A stretch of 64,000 nt of DNA, from positions 1 to 64,000 of the forward strand of contig JAISUS010000019.1 in the NCBI GenBank assembly GCA_031271965.1, given 5' to 3'. The first letter of the stretch is position 1. The number at the start of each line of letters is the position of its first letter. Made by a program: the position numbers and the translations under genes. The notes below the pieces were generated by a model, which saw nothing but the letters and a program-made list of their open reading frames with translations, did no database searches and was not told where the DNA came from. The DNA comes from Prevotella sp. Lineage in GTDB: Bacteria; Bacteroidota; Bacteroidia; Bacteroidales; Dysgonomonadaceae. Below are positions 1-7,851 of this stretch, in pieces.

Positions 1-1
1 C

Positions 2-1363
2 TTTAAGAACTACAGCAATGTGGCTACCGAGTACCTGTACAACAGGAACGGAGCAATGACCAAAGATTTGAATAAGGGTATAACCGAAATCCAATATAAT
101 TCCTTAAATTTACCGAAGTTGATGGATATAAAGAGTCCCGTTGCAGAGGCAAGGAACGAATATACCTACAGTGCAGGAGGACAGAAGCTGAAGGTAGTAC
201 AGAAATGGAACCCGGACTACTCGACAACACCTGTCATCGGTTCGGCTATCAACACCGGTACATTGACAATGACCAAGACCACTGATTATGTAGGGAATAA
301 GGTTTATGAGAACGGCACATTGAAAAGAATCCTGGTCGATGGCGGTTATATCGAATCCGGAACCTATTACTTCTACCAGACCGATCACTTGGGCAATAAC
401 CGTGTGGTAGCCAATCAGGGTGGTACAGCAATTCAAAAGAATCATTACTATCCTTTCGGTACTGCCTTTGCTGATAAGTACGATGATGGAAAGAATCAGC
501 CATATAAGTACAACGGCAAGGAGCTGGATCAGATGCATGGCTTAAACCTGTACGATTATAGTGCGAGGTATTATGAGAGTGCAATCGGTAGGTTTACAAC
601 TGTTGATCCATTGGCCGAGAAGTATTATAGTATATCTCCCTATGTTTATTGTGGTAATAATCCTCTGAGGTTTATTGATCCAACAGGAATGTTTAGTGAA
701 GAAGCGAGCATTAAGAGAAACATAGATCAGGAGGTAGAAGCAATACTTAGAATTCAGAACAGTCTACGGCTTATTGATGACAGGCCTGTTAGGATGTCAT
801 CTCAAGGTGATCCTCCTAAGGATAAACCTAAAGATCCGTTATATTATATATCTAAAGGAGGAGCAGTGTCGGGTGCAGCAGGTTCATCAGTAAAAGATAT
901 TTCTGGTACATTTCGACTGCAAGGTGGGAGTAATAATCCTAAGATTATTAGCTATAAGTATTATCCAAGCGGATGGGATGGAAGTGGTTCATCTGTTACT
1001 ACATATAGTTTCTCTAAGATAGGAAGTAATTTGGCTAAAGGAGCAGGGATAATAACTCTTATAACAGAAACTAATAACATGATAGAAGCCGTGGAGGAAG
1101 ATGGAGGCAAAATTGGGGATAATACTAAAATACAGGCTGGAAAAACTGTAGGTGGACTTACCGGTGCATACATAGGAGCGAAAACTGGCGCTGCATTTGG
1201 CGCTACAGTCGGGGCAGCTGTGGGTGTTTGGTTTGGAGGAGCTGGAGCTGTTCCTGGGGCAGCTATAGGCAGTTTCTTTTTTGGGCTAGGCGGATCTATC
1301 GTGGGCTATATAGGAGGTAGTGAAATAGGTGAAGAATTAGTAAAGAAAGAATTAAATGATTGA
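2..1363 (+). CDS. RHS-repeat polymorphic toxin, C-terminal part (5' end outside window)
   Basis: The reading frame is open to the window edge, so only the last ~453 residues are visible. YD-type repeats come first. A typical Bacteroidetes RHS core follows: DHLGNNRVV, HYYPFG, YNGKELD, ARYYESAIGRF, DPLAEKYYSISPY and a closing RFIDPTGM about 230 residues in. In this family that motif marks the end of the conserved shell and the start of a swappable toxin tip. The tip here is ~223 residues. It begins polar, and its last ~65 residues are extremely Gly/Ala-rich (GxxxG-type glycine zippers), suggesting a membrane-inserting or pore-forming activity. That activity is inferred; I recognise no nuclease or ADP-ribosyltransferase motif. 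A small membrane-protein gene starts 2 nt after the stop, as expected for an immunity partner. Confidence 0.88.
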   Translation, partial: FKNYSNVATEYLYNRNGAMTKDLNKGITEIQYNSLNLPKLMDIKSPVAEARNEYTYSAGGQKLKVVQKWNPDYSTTPVIGSAINTGTLTMTKTTDYVGNKVYENGTLKRILVDGGYIESGTYYFYQTDHLGNNRVVANQGGTAIQKNHYYPFGTAFADKYDDGKNQPYKYNGKELDQMHGLNLYDYSARYYESAIGRFTTVDPLAEKYYSISPYVYCGNNPLRFIDPTGMFSEEASIKRNIDQEVEAILRIQNSLRLIDDRPVRMSSQGDPPKDKPKDPLYYISKGGAVSGAAGSSVKDISGTFRLQGGSNNPKIISYKYYPSGWDGSGSSVTTYSFSKIGSNLAKGAGIITLITETNNMIEAVEEDGGKIGDNTKIQAGKTVGGLTGAYIGAKTGAAFGATVGAAVGVWFGGAGAVPGAAIGSFFFGLGGSIVGYIGGSEIGEELVKKELND

Positions 1364-1365
1364 CT

Positions 1366-1863
1366 ATGATTAAATTTTGCAATAGAATATATTATAATCT
1401 TTATAAGTTTGGATTATTGATAGATAAATTAATATTTAGCCCTATAAATAATTTATTCTTTAAAAATAAAGAGAATAGGGATGAAATTATCGGAGCTGTA
1501 AGAAGAGTTTTGGAAGATAAACAAAGAGGTACAAATATAACCATTGCCGGGGTTTGTTTTTATGGTCTTGTATATTTATTTCTTTTAGGAATTATTAATT
1601 CTATTCTTATCCTTTTTAAAGAAATAGGAATAACCATAACTATAAATGTTCACTATAAATATTTATTATTGACATTAGGAATAATATCATACGTCTGTTC
1701 TTATTTTATAATTGATCATAAAGACAAGTATTTAGAATATTTTGATGAGTTTGAGATGTTAGCTAAAGATGAGAAAATAAAATGGGGATGGATAAGCTTC
1801 GTTATGATTATTTTATTATTTGGATTTGGATTTGGAAGTTTGCTGTTTAGACTAACTTTATGA
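1366..1863 (+). CDS. Small multi-pass membrane protein, candidate immunity protein for the RHS tip
   Basis: A 165-residue protein, starting at the ATG 2 nt after the RHS stop; a TTG 6 nt upstream overlaps that stop and is less likely. A basic N-terminal ~45 residues precedes about three hydrophobic segments (roughly residues 60-80, 95-112 and 140-160), with a charged DHKDKYLEYFDEFE stretch between the last two. I recognise no family. Position right after a polymorphic-toxin tip, small size and membrane topology all fit an immunity protein against a membrane-acting toxin. The sequence is visibly AT-rich, as expected of exchanged tip-immunity cassettes. The immunity function is inference. Confidence 0.7.
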   Translation: MIKFCNRIYYNLYKFGLLIDKLIFSPINNLFFKNKENRDEIIGAVRRVLEDKQRGTNITIAGVCFYGLVYLFLLGIINSILILFKEIGITITINVHYKYLLLTLGIISYVCSYFIIDHKDKYLEYFDEFEMLAKDEKIKWGWISFVMIILLFGFGFGSLLFRLTL

Positions 1864-2193
1864 CTCGTCTTTTGGGATATGTTATCCCGAAGGAATTAAA
1901 GTAGGACTTTTAATCCACTATAAAAAGAATAACTCCTATAACTTTTTGAAGTGCCCCCAATAAGTTGGACGGATTAATAATTATATTTAAGTTGAATGAG
2001 TTCGGTTCGGTATTGTAATGGGCTCATTCCTTTTTGTTTATACTGAGTGGGGCTAGCTATTTCGTGGCTATCCAAAATCAGAATCTCCTTAGCATACCTA
2101 TCACAAGGCCAATGTTGTATATATCTTCTTTGAGTATTTGGAAGTCGGGGTATAGCTCTTTGCTTTACGTTGTTTTTGCTAAGCGGGGTTTAT
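1864..2193. other. Gene-free stretch between RHS cassette and prophage debris
   Basis: Apart from the IS3 end, this interval has a perfect 6-bp hairpin at 1874-1888 (GGGATA, TGT loop, TATCCC) a few bases after the immunity gene. It has no clear T-run, so it may be only a weak terminator. Both strands have short open frames across 2034-2252 but none resembles a protein I know. I take it as non-coding junction DNA. Confidence 0.5.
1951..2060 (-). mobile_element. IS3-family insertion sequence remnant (3' end)
   Basis: At 1951-1970 lies TGCCCCCAATAAGTTGGAC, which resembles the terminal inverted repeat of IS3-family elements. Just inside it, on the minus strand, a frame ending at 1974 reads QKGMSPLQYRTELIQLKYNY, matching the C-terminal KGMSPxQYR tail of IS3/IS150-group OrfB transposases. 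No DDE domain or opposite end is recognisable further in; the frame stays open to about 2189 but no longer looks like transposase. The element is therefore a truncated relic that lost its body by deletion or recombination. Confidence 0.6.
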
Positions 2194-2529
2194 TTAGTCA
2201 CTTGCTGCTATTGTTCGTCTCTCAAACTCGATATACTCCTTTCCTTTTTTGACTATCTCGGTTTCAACGATAGCTTTTCTTATAAGCTTATCATTGAAAC
2301 CATATTTCTTGCTTAGGATATCTTGAGTCGGTTTAACCGGATTATCCCAATCGGAAAGGGAATTGCTGAAGCCGAATTTGAAGTGTATCTCATAAGGAGG
2401 TTCGGGCATTTTTATTTTAGGAAGAAGCCAGAGCAGGGTATTTTCATATTGCTTATATTTCTCCGTTTTAAATCGTTTACCTTGCCAAGATTCATTTACC
2501 GAGAGGGGCTTAATGTCGATGCGTACCAT
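2194..2529 (-). CDS. RusA-family crossover junction endodeoxyribonuclease (prophage-type)
   Basis: About 111 residues, taking the ATG giving MVRIDIKPLSVNESWQG; a longer start 30 nt upstream adds ten unlikely residues. The N-terminus matches phage RusA-like resolvases (IKPLSVNExWQGRRFKT). The central SDWDNPVKPTQDIL carries the conserved acidic residues and lysine (D-x-DN-x2-K-x2-D) that bind metal in the RusA dimer. RusA enzymes cleave Holliday junctions and branched DNA during phage recombination or packaging. The gene looks intact but sits among broken phage genes, so it is probably a leftover. No tail, head or integrase genes are nearby. Confidence 0.75.
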   Translation of the reverse strand: MVRIDIKPLSVNESWQGKRFKTEKYKQYENTLLWLLPKIKMPEPPYEIHFKFGFSNSLSDWDNPVKPTQDILSKKYGFNDKLIRKAIVETEIVKKGKEYIEFERRTIAASD

Positions 2530-2574
2530 TTTATATTTAAAATATAAGGATAGCCACAAAAAGCCTCTCTTTTC

Positions 2575-2892
2575 TTACATACTCCCCTCGATAGCTTGTT
2601 TCAGATTCATATTAGCAGCATGCCTTCGGCCGAAAGAAGCGGAGTAAACACCTGTCTGAGCACCAAAATCACCACACAGGGAAACATACTTTTTATAGTT
2701 TTGCTCCAATAGTTCTTTTGAGGGCTGAATCACGAGAAGCTTATCTTCTATCTCATTTGCCACGAAAGCCGTAAGGATTGATTTACCCCAAGCAGTAGGT
2801 AATACGATCAGCGAAGGGGCCGGGCGCTTCTCCTTGAAAAACGCCGTTGCCTTGCTTATTGGTTCTACTTGATTTCTACGAAGTGTAATCAT
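2575..2892 (-). pseudogene. Truncated DEAD/DEAH superfamily II helicase (N-terminal fragment)
   Basis: 105 residues beginning MITLRRNQVEPISKA, with a Walker A-like PTAWGKS near residue 50 and a motif Ia-like region (VIQPSKELLEQNY). This is the start of phage/plasmid SF2 helicases of ~450-500 residues. Similarity ends after YSASFG, and the last ~16 residues (RRHAANMNLKQAIEGSM) look like the tail of a different protein. An internal deletion probably fused two genes. DECH, SAT and the helicase C-terminal domain are missing, so it cannot be an active helicase. Confidence 0.7.
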
Positions 2893-2897
2893 ATCGT

Positions 2898-3346
2898 TTA
2901 ATCTTCTACGGTTATTTTAGTAAGATCCTCGTCCGAATAATAGACTAAGTTTTCATCCGGCATAAATACATCTACGATATTGAGTTCTTCGAGTTTCTTG
3001 AATGTGTTGTAGATACTATCGAATTCGTTTTGAGTCATAACCGCTTTGATAGCAGCGATAGCTTTATCGAAAGATGTAGCTTGTACCAGAATATTTCTTG
3101 ACCCTGCACTGCTTCCTTCTCCTTCATCTTCTCCATCATCATACAGAGAATAGATTTGAGCCTTGTACCAACAGATACGTTTTTTGTTAAGTTCTAATTG
3201 CTCTTTCTCTGAATCATATACCTTGAAACCTTGTTGTAATCCTGCTCACTGATTTTTATAAGCTTGAATGTTGCTTCGAGATTTATAAGGGGAGCAATCG
3301 GAGAAAACCGATTAACAGACTCTCGAAGATAATAACAATAGTATAG
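2898..3346 (-). pseudogene. Frameshifted phage-type hypothetical gene
   Basis: Two minus-strand frames join naturally. The upstream part (about 3346 to 3230) reads ...APLINLEATFKLIKISEQDYNKV; the downstream part (about 3235 to 2898) reads FKVYDSEKEQLELNKKRI, then NILVQATSFDKAIAAIK, and ends DLTKITVED. The switch is at the duplicated AAGGTTTCAAGGT near 3222-3234, where a small insertion would break the frame; each frame alone is terminated (a stop at 3246-3248 in the downstream frame). The downstream part vaguely resembles phage DUF4494-like proteins (…LVQAxSFDEA…). Function unknown; its position beside RusA and a helicase fragment suggests prophage origin. Confidence 0.55.
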
Positions 3347-3660
3347 TTACGACTGAGGAGGAGCTAGAAGGCTTTATGTTGGTCAAGGCTATACAAAGAG
3401 AGATTGTTGATGTTTCAAGGATAGCGCACAGAGCTACCCAGCCTTATTTTGCTATACTTTTTGATGACAACAATAGAAAACCTATTGTCCATCTGTGCTT
3501 CAATTCCCTGACAAATAAATACATCGTGACTTTTGATAAAGATAAGAAAGAGACAAGACATAATATTTCGTCCTTGGATGATATATCAGTACGCCAATGG
3601 GATCAAAGAATCAGTGAAGAACTATTTACAAGTAAGGTATGGACGAAAAAGACAAAATAA
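3316..3660 (+). pseudogene. C-terminal fragment of a type I restriction R-like protein (HSDR_N_2-type)
   Basis: The frame opens after a stop at 3313 with no plausible start until an internal ATG at 3376, so the 5' part is missing. Visible motifs are TTEEELEGFMLVKAI, a DVSRI...ATQPYFAILFDDNNRKPI segment, CFNSLTNKYIVTFDKDKKET and SLDDI. These match the C-terminal part of a common Bacteroidetes protein annotated as a type I restriction endonuclease N-terminal (HSDR_N_2) protein. The ~200-residue nuclease-like N-terminus is absent. It points opposite to the phage debris and its 5' edge overlaps the frameshifted gene, placing a recombination junction near 3310-3350. Confidence 0.6.
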
Positions 3661-3782
3661 TAGCCTCTTTGCGTACCCAACTACAAGAGGCTTTGAGTAC
3701 AAATAGAGTGTTAGAGCAAGAAATGGCTTTATTGGAGTATAAAATAAATATTACATCAAAAGCCACCCAGCCGTTGTCCTAA
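3639..3782 (+). CDS. Small coiled-coil peptide ORF
   Basis: 47 codons from an ATG overlapping the end of the preceding fragment by 22 nt, ending at TAA 3780-3782. The product begins MDEKDKIIASLRTQLQEAL and continues as an amphipathic heptad-like helix to about residue 35. Coupled small coiled-coil ORFs follow this type of gene in some Bacteroidetes genomes, but I cannot name a family. It may be a relic without function. Confidence 0.35.
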   Translation: MDEKDKIIASLRTQLQEALSTNRVLEQEMALLEYKINITSKATQPLS

Positions 3783-3823
3783 AAACAAAAACCCTTCAAT
3801 ATCCAACTGAATACCAAAGGGTT
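3780..3823 (-). terminator. Rho-independent terminator after tRNA-Leu
   Basis: On the minus strand AACCCTT (3823-3817) pairs with AAGGGTT (3796-3790) across a ~20-nt partly paired loop, then a T-rich TTTGTTTTT tract follows. It lies 15 nt past the 3' end of the tRNA-Leu gene and should end the tRNA transcript. Confidence 0.6.
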
Positions 3824-3837
3824 CTACTTTTGATTCG

Positions 3838-3919
3838 TGCGCATGAAGGGACTCGAACCCCCACGACCGTAGGTCACTGCCACCTGAAGACAGCGCGGCT
3901 ACCATTACGCCACATGCGC
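3838..3919 (-). tRNA. tRNA-Leu (anticodon CAG)
   Basis: An 82-nt class II cloverleaf. The acceptor GCGCATG pairs with CATGCGC and the discriminator is A. The anticodon stem CTGTC/GGCAG encloses loop TTCAGGT with anticodon CAG and G37. The long variable arm (TGACCTACGGTCGT) is typical of Leu, and the T loop is TTCGAGT. No encoded CCA follows. It reads CUG codons. Its 3' end faces the degraded mobile DNA on the left, so it is a possible integration site for the former element. Confidence 0.93.
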
Positions 3920-3927
3920 ATCTGTCG

Positions 3928-4000
3928 AGCGAAAAACGGGGCTCGAACCCGCGACCCCGACCTTGGGAAGGTCGTGCTCTACCAACTGAGCTACTTTCGC
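3928..4000 (-). tRNA. tRNA-Gly (anticodon CCC)
   Basis: A 73-nt canonical cloverleaf. The acceptor GCGAAAG pairs with TTTTCGC (one G·T pair), and discriminator T is typical of bacterial tRNA-Gly. The D arm is GCTCAGTTGGTAGAGC, the anticodon stem CGACC/GGTCG with loop TTCCCAA (anticodon CCC) and the T loop TTCGAGC. It reads GGG codons. It lies 8 nt upstream of tRNA-Leu on the same strand, so the two are probably one transcript. Confidence 0.94.
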
Positions 4001-4096
4001 AATCGGTAATGTAAAATTAATACATTTTTTCAAAATAGAATATTCCAGGAACAAATATTTACAGGCTCTTTCAAACAAATATTTATCTGATTATGA

Positions 4097-4528
4097 TTAT
4101 TCTTTATCAAAATCCCAATCGTCAAAGTAAGAATAATCCTCCGTAAATTGCTCCAGATCACGGCGATCCTTTTTCGTTGGTCGTCCTGTTCCTCGTGCCC
4201 GATCAATAAAACCACTTACTTTAGACATCTCTAATATCTCTAGTTGTGATGCCGGAGTAACGTCTTTCATAAAATCGGGTACGAGTTTGGCTCCCATCCT
4301 GTTTTCCGTTAGGTTTAATACCTCAAAAGAGTATGTCACAGGAGGACGGCGCACCTCTATTATGTCACCAATCTTTATCATCCGTGATGGCTTAATAGTT
4401 ATCCCCTTTATCGTTATCCGCCCCTTTTTGCACGCTTCTATAGCAATAGAACGGGTTTTGAACAAACGCACCGCCCAAAGCCACTTATCTATACGAACTT
4501 CTCCTTTTATTTTATCGTTTCCGCTCAT
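4097..4528 (-). CDS. hslR: S4-domain RNA-binding protein, Hsp15 family
   Basis: 143 residues. The S4 fold spans about residues 10-70: VRIDKWLWAVRLFKTRSIA, then ACKKGRITIKG, then IKIGDIIEV. The C-terminal tail is basic and contains RARGTGRPTKKDRRDLEQF, followed by an acidic end. In E. coli, Hsp15 binds stalled 50S subunits carrying peptidyl-tRNA and helps recycle them. The neighbour pth, 25 nt upstream on the same strand, also deals with peptidyl-tRNA, and rplY encodes a 50S protein, so this is a coherent translation-quality cluster. Confidence 0.88.
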   Translation of the reverse strand: MSGNDKIKGEVRIDKWLWAVRLFKTRSIAIEACKKGRITIKGITIKPSRMIKIGDIIEVRRPPVTYSFEVLNLTENRMGAKLVPDFMKDVTPASQLEILEMSKVSGFIDRARGTGRPTKKDRRDLEQFTEDYSYFDDWDFDKE

Positions 4529-4553
4529 TTTTTCTAAATATCACAGAATGCTA

Positions 4554-5117
4554 TTATTTATTGTTGTACTGATTCATTGTATTCTGTATTCCGGCTAAAC
4601 AAAAGCTTTTAATAATTTCACCACAAGTTTCGAATTTTGCGGACAAAACCTCTTCTTCCTCGTCCGGGAAATTATCCAAAACATAGTCTACTTGCCGTCC
4701 TCTAGAGAAATCACTTCCAATCCCAAAACGTAGACGTGCATACTCTTGCGTATTAAGTACAGACTGAATATTTCCTAATCCATTATGCCCGGCATTACTT
4801 CCTTTTCCTTTCAAACGTAAAGTTCCGAACGGAAGTGCCAGATCGTCTGCGATTACCAACAGATTTTCTATCGGTATCTTTTCCTGATTGAGCCAATAAC
4901 GCACCGCATTGCCGCTCAAATTCATATATGTAGAGGGCTTCAGCAGAATCAGAGTACGACCTTTCAGTTTCAATTCGGAAACAAAACCGTAACGCCTATC
5001 TGCAAAAACAATATTGGACGCTTTAGCTAAAGCGTCCAATACTCTGAATCCTATGTTGTGGCGGGTATATTCGTACTCTCTGCCGATATTACCCAAACCG
5101 ACAATCAAATATTTCAT
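4554..5117 (-). CDS. pth: Peptidyl-tRNA hydrolase
   Basis: 187 residues, normal for bacterial Pth. It hydrolyses the ester bond of peptidyl-tRNAs released from ribosomes, recycling tRNA. Active-site residues are present: N10 in GLGN, the catalytic H20 in TRHNIGF, M65-N66 in [10 protein letters not shown]92 in IADDLALP and N112 in GHNGLGN. It lies between rplY (9 nt upstream) and hslR, probably one transcript from the promoter ahead of rplY. The rplY-pth pairing is common in bacteria. Confidence 0.97.
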   Translation of the reverse strand: MKYLIVGLGNIGREYEYTRHNIGFRVLDALAKASNIVFADRRYGFVSELKLKGRTLILLKPSTYMNLSGNAVRYWLNQEKIPIENLLVIADDLALPFGTLRLKGKGSNAGHNGLGNIQSVLNTQEYARLRFGIGSDFSRGRQVDYVLDNFPDEEEEVLSAKFETCGEIIKSFCLAGIQNTMNQYNNK

Positions 5118-5126
5118 ATTAATTTA

Positions 5127-5705
5127 TTAGCCGTTTTTAGCAGCAAGACCTCTGGCTGCACGAGTCAATTGAACGCGACATACAACAGCATTTTTAGCAT
5201 TTAAAAGCTCCAATCCTTCGAAATGAAGTTCTCCGACTTGCACCGATTTACCAAGAGCAAGGCTAGTAACATCAACATGTACTTTTTCCGGAACTTTGTT
5301 ATAAAGGGCCTTCACTTTTAATTTACGTAAGTCAAGAGAAAGCTTACCCCCGGCTCTCACTCCTTCTGCTAATCCGTCAAGAACTACAGGCACATCGATA
5401 ACAATAGGTTTGTCTTCGAATACATGAAGGAAATCCAGGTGAAGGATAGCATCTGTTACAGGATGAAACTGGATATCTTTTAGAATAGCCTTATAATTTT
5501 CTTTACCAATCGTTAGGTCTACCAAGAAGATCTCAGGAGTATAAACCAGTTTTCGCACGTCGCCGTTTGTCACAGTAAAGTGAATAGCTTCCGCTGACTC
5601 CCCTCCATATATTACAGCAGGAATTTTGTCTTCTTTACGAAATGCTCTAGTCGCTTTTTTACCTATAGCTTCTCTCGCTTCGCCTTTTAATTCAAATGTT
5701 TTCAT
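5127..5705 (-). CDS. rplY: 50S ribosomal protein L25/Ctc
   Basis: 192 residues, the long two-domain form (TL5/Ctc), not the ~94-residue E. coli form. The N-terminal domain (about 1-90) has GKKATRAFRKEDKIPAVIYGG for 5S rRNA binding. The C-terminal beta domain (about 95-180) contains DVPVVLDGLAEGVRAGGKL. It binds 5S rRNA in the central protuberance of the large subunit and is first gene of the rplY-pth-hslR group. The ATG starts 80 nt downstream of a TATCTTTG promoter box. Confidence 0.95.
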   Translation of the reverse strand: MKTFELKGEAREAIGKKATRAFRKEDKIPAVIYGGESAEAIHFTVTNGDVRKLVYTPEIFLVDLTIGKENYKAILKDIQFHPVTDAILHLDFLHVFEDKPIVIDVPVVLDGLAEGVRAGGKLSLDLRKLKVKALYNKVPEKVHVDVTSLALGKSVQVGELHFEGLELLNAKNAVVCRVQLTRAARGLAAKNG

Positions 5706-5784
5706 TGTTTAATTTTAAAATGTGTTACTCAAATTAAGAATTGCTTCTCATTCCCATCACACGTACGGGCCCATAAAAGCGGTG

Positions 5785-5792
5785 CAAAGATA
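5785..5792 (-). promoter_or_regulatory. -7 box (TATCTTTG) upstream of rplY
   Basis: On the minus strand TATCTTTG matches the Bacteroidetes sigma consensus TAnnTTTG exactly. It lies 80 nt ahead of the rplY start. The -33 region (TTAG around 5812-5815) is a weak match to TTTG. Confidence 0.5.
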
Positions 5793-5901
5793 GAAAAACT
5801 GTTGCTATTTTCCTAATTTTTAAAAACAAAACACGACTCAATCATCAAAAAGATAACACGATGGACAAAATGCATTAAAATACCCAACGAGAAAGTGTTA
5901 T

Positions 5902-5930
5902 TTTGATATTTTTTGTGTAAAATAAGTTTG
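5902..5930 (+). promoter_or_regulatory. Putative promoter for korAB (TTTG-N17-TAAGTTTG)
   Basis: TTTG at 5902-5905 and TAAGTTTG at 5923-5930 match the Bacteroidetes -33/-7 pattern, with a spacer (17) slightly shorter than the usual 19-21. Start codon 67 nt downstream. The rest of the 292-bp rplY-korA interval shows no other clear signal apart from the divergent rplY promoter. Confidence 0.4.
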
Positions 5931-5997
5931 TTTATTCGCTAATACTTTCTTCCTTTGTTTAATAATTCAATATACTATTGTTATCATAGAATAAGTA

Positions 5998-7845
5998 ATG
6001 CAAAACACTATTAACATCAAAGACGTCAATGACATAGTCATACGTTTTTCAGGCGACTCGGGAGATGGCATGCAGTTAACCGGAACCATTTTCTCAAATC
6101 TTTCGGCAATCTTCGGAAATGAGATTGCAACCTTTCCTGATTATCCGGCAGAGATACGTGCACCTCAAGGCACCTTATCCGGCGTATCAGGTTTTCAAGT
6201 ACACTTAGGAAACAGAATCTACAACTCGGGAGATCTTTGCGATGTGCTGGTTGCAATGAATCCGGCGGCACTCAAAGTAAATGCCAGACATTTAAGACCC
6301 GATTCGGTCATTGTAATCGACACAGACTCTTTTCAAAAAAGAGATTTGGAGAAAGCATTATTTAAGACCGAAGATCCTTTCAACGAACTTGGACTGACAT
6401 CGCAGCAAATAATATCTGTACCAATAACCAGCCTGACCAAAGATAGCCTGGAAGGAACAGAATTGGATATGAAATCCAGAACAAGAAGCAAAAACATGTT
6501 TGCTCTCGGACTAGTGTGCTGGCTATTCAACCGCCCATTAGATGTAGCAAATCATATGTTGTCCGCAAAATTTGCAAAAAAACCGGCTCTTGTAGAAGCA
6601 AACCTCAAAGTGTTGGCAGATGGCTTCAACTATGGGCATAATACAGATACAACAATATCATCATATCGTGTAGAAACAGTCAATGTAGAAAAGGGATATT
6701 ATTTGGATGTAAACGGAAATACAGCAACAGCATACGGATTGATAGCCGCAGCAGAAAATGCAGGGCGTCAGTTATTTTTAGGCTCCTACCCTATTACCCC
6801 TGCAACCGACATATTACACGAACTCGTAAAATTTAAACAACTAGGAGTAAAAGCAATTCAGGTTGAAGACGAAATCGCCGGTGTATGTACTGCTATCGGA
6901 GCCAGTTTTGCCGGATCATTGGCTGCTACCTCAACATCAGGTCCGGGTTTAGCTCTTAAAAGTGAAGCTATTGGTTTGGCTGTAATGGCAGAACTGCCAT
7001 TAGTTGTTATAGACGTACAGCGTGGTGGCCCTTCAACCGGACTTCCAACCAAAACAGAACAAACCGACCTTCGACAGGCTCTTTACGGAAGAAATGGAGA
7101 AAGCCCTATTGTTGTGATGGCTGCTGCTACCCCTACCGATTGTTTCGACATGGCTTACTGGGCTTCAAAAATTGCCTTGGAGCATATAACTCCCGTAATC
7201 TTGCTTACTGACGGATACATTGCCAATGGTGCTTCGGCATGGCGTATTCCTGATACAGACAAGTATCCATCTATTACCCCCAACGATCAGACTCAAGTAG
7301 ACGAGAATGAGTGGAGAAGCGCATTGAGAAACGATGAGACATATGCCCGTTATTGGGCTGCGGCCGGGACGCCGGGCTACACACACCGTATAGGGGGACT
7401 CGAAAAAGATTACGATTCGGGAGCAATATCTACTGATGCGGCGAATCATCAAATGATGGTAAATACACGACAAGCCAAAGTAGACAAGATAGCGGACTAC
7501 ATACCTCAACTCGAATTAATAGGCGGAGAGGATGCAGACCTATTGGTAATTGGATGGGGAGGAACCTATGGACATCTCCGCGAAGCTGTAGAAAAAATGA
7601 ATGAAGCCGGACATAAAGTAGCTCTTGCTCATTTCCGTTTTATCAGCCCTCTACCCAAAAATACAGCGGCTGTACTTAGTAAATTCAAGAATATAATCGT
7701 AGCTGAACAAAATAACGGACAGTTTGCCGGTTATCTTATAGATAAAATCCCGGGACTAAAAGTCTCCCGTTACAACAAAGTAGAAGGTCAGCCATTCTCT
7801 ATACATGAGTTGATCGAAGCATTCACTAAAAAACTAGAAGAGTAA
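5998..7845 (+). CDS. korA: 2-oxoglutarate (2-oxoacid):ferredoxin oxidoreductase, fused gamma-alpha subunit
   Basis: 615 residues. The gamma-type domain (about 1-200) starts with VIRFSGDSGDGMQLTG and the alpha domain follows (about 225-615), with QVEDEIAGVCTAIGAS, STSGPGLALKSEA and RGGPSTGLPTKTEQ. With KorB it oxidatively decarboxylates 2-oxoglutarate to succinyl-CoA using thiamine diphosphate and ferredoxin, or runs reductively. This suits an anaerobe lacking a 2-oxoglutarate dehydrogenase complex. korB follows after 6 nt. Substrate choice (2-oxoglutarate over pyruvate or branched 2-oxoacids) comes from family resemblance. Confidence 0.93.
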   Translation: MQNTINIKDVNDIVIRFSGDSGDGMQLTGTIFSNLSAIFGNEIATFPDYPAEIRAPQGTLSGVSGFQVHLGNRIYNSGDLCDVLVAMNPAALKVNARHLRPDSVIVIDTDSFQKRDLEKALFKTEDPFNELGLTSQQIISVPITSLTKDSLEGTELDMKSRTRSKNMFALGLVCWLFNRPLDVANHMLSAKFAKKPALVEANLKVLADGFNYGHNTDTTISSYRVETVNVEKGYYLDVNGNTATAYGLIAAAENAGRQLFLGSYPITPATDILHELVKFKQLGVKAIQVEDEIAGVCTAIGASFAGSLAATSTSGPGLALKSEAIGLAVMAELPLVVIDVQRGGPSTGLPTKTEQTDLRQALYGRNGESPIVVMAAATPTDCFDMAYWASKIALEHITPVILLTDGYIANGASAWRIPDTDKYPSITPNDQTQVDENEWRSALRNDETYARYWAAAGTPGYTHRIGGLEKDYDSGAISTDAANHQMMVNTRQAKVDKIADYIPQLELIGGEDADLLVIGWGGTYGHLREAVEKMNEAGHKVALAHFRFISPLPKNTAAVLSKFKNIIVAEQNNGQFAGYLIDKIPGLKVSRYNKVEGQPFSIHELIEAFTKKLEE

Positions 7846-7851
7846 GTTATT

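Noticed and set aside
2034..2252. 72-codon plus-strand ORF
   Set aside because: Runs antisense across the IS3 end and into the RusA gene, has no recognisable protein character and no promoter; treated as a chance frame.
3316..3660. Functional restriction-modification system
   Set aside because: Only a C-terminal fragment of the R-like protein is present, with no methyltransferase or specificity subunit nearby.
7165..7509. 114-codon minus-strand ORF
   Set aside because: Antisense to the clearly coding korA frame; a shadow of its codon bias.
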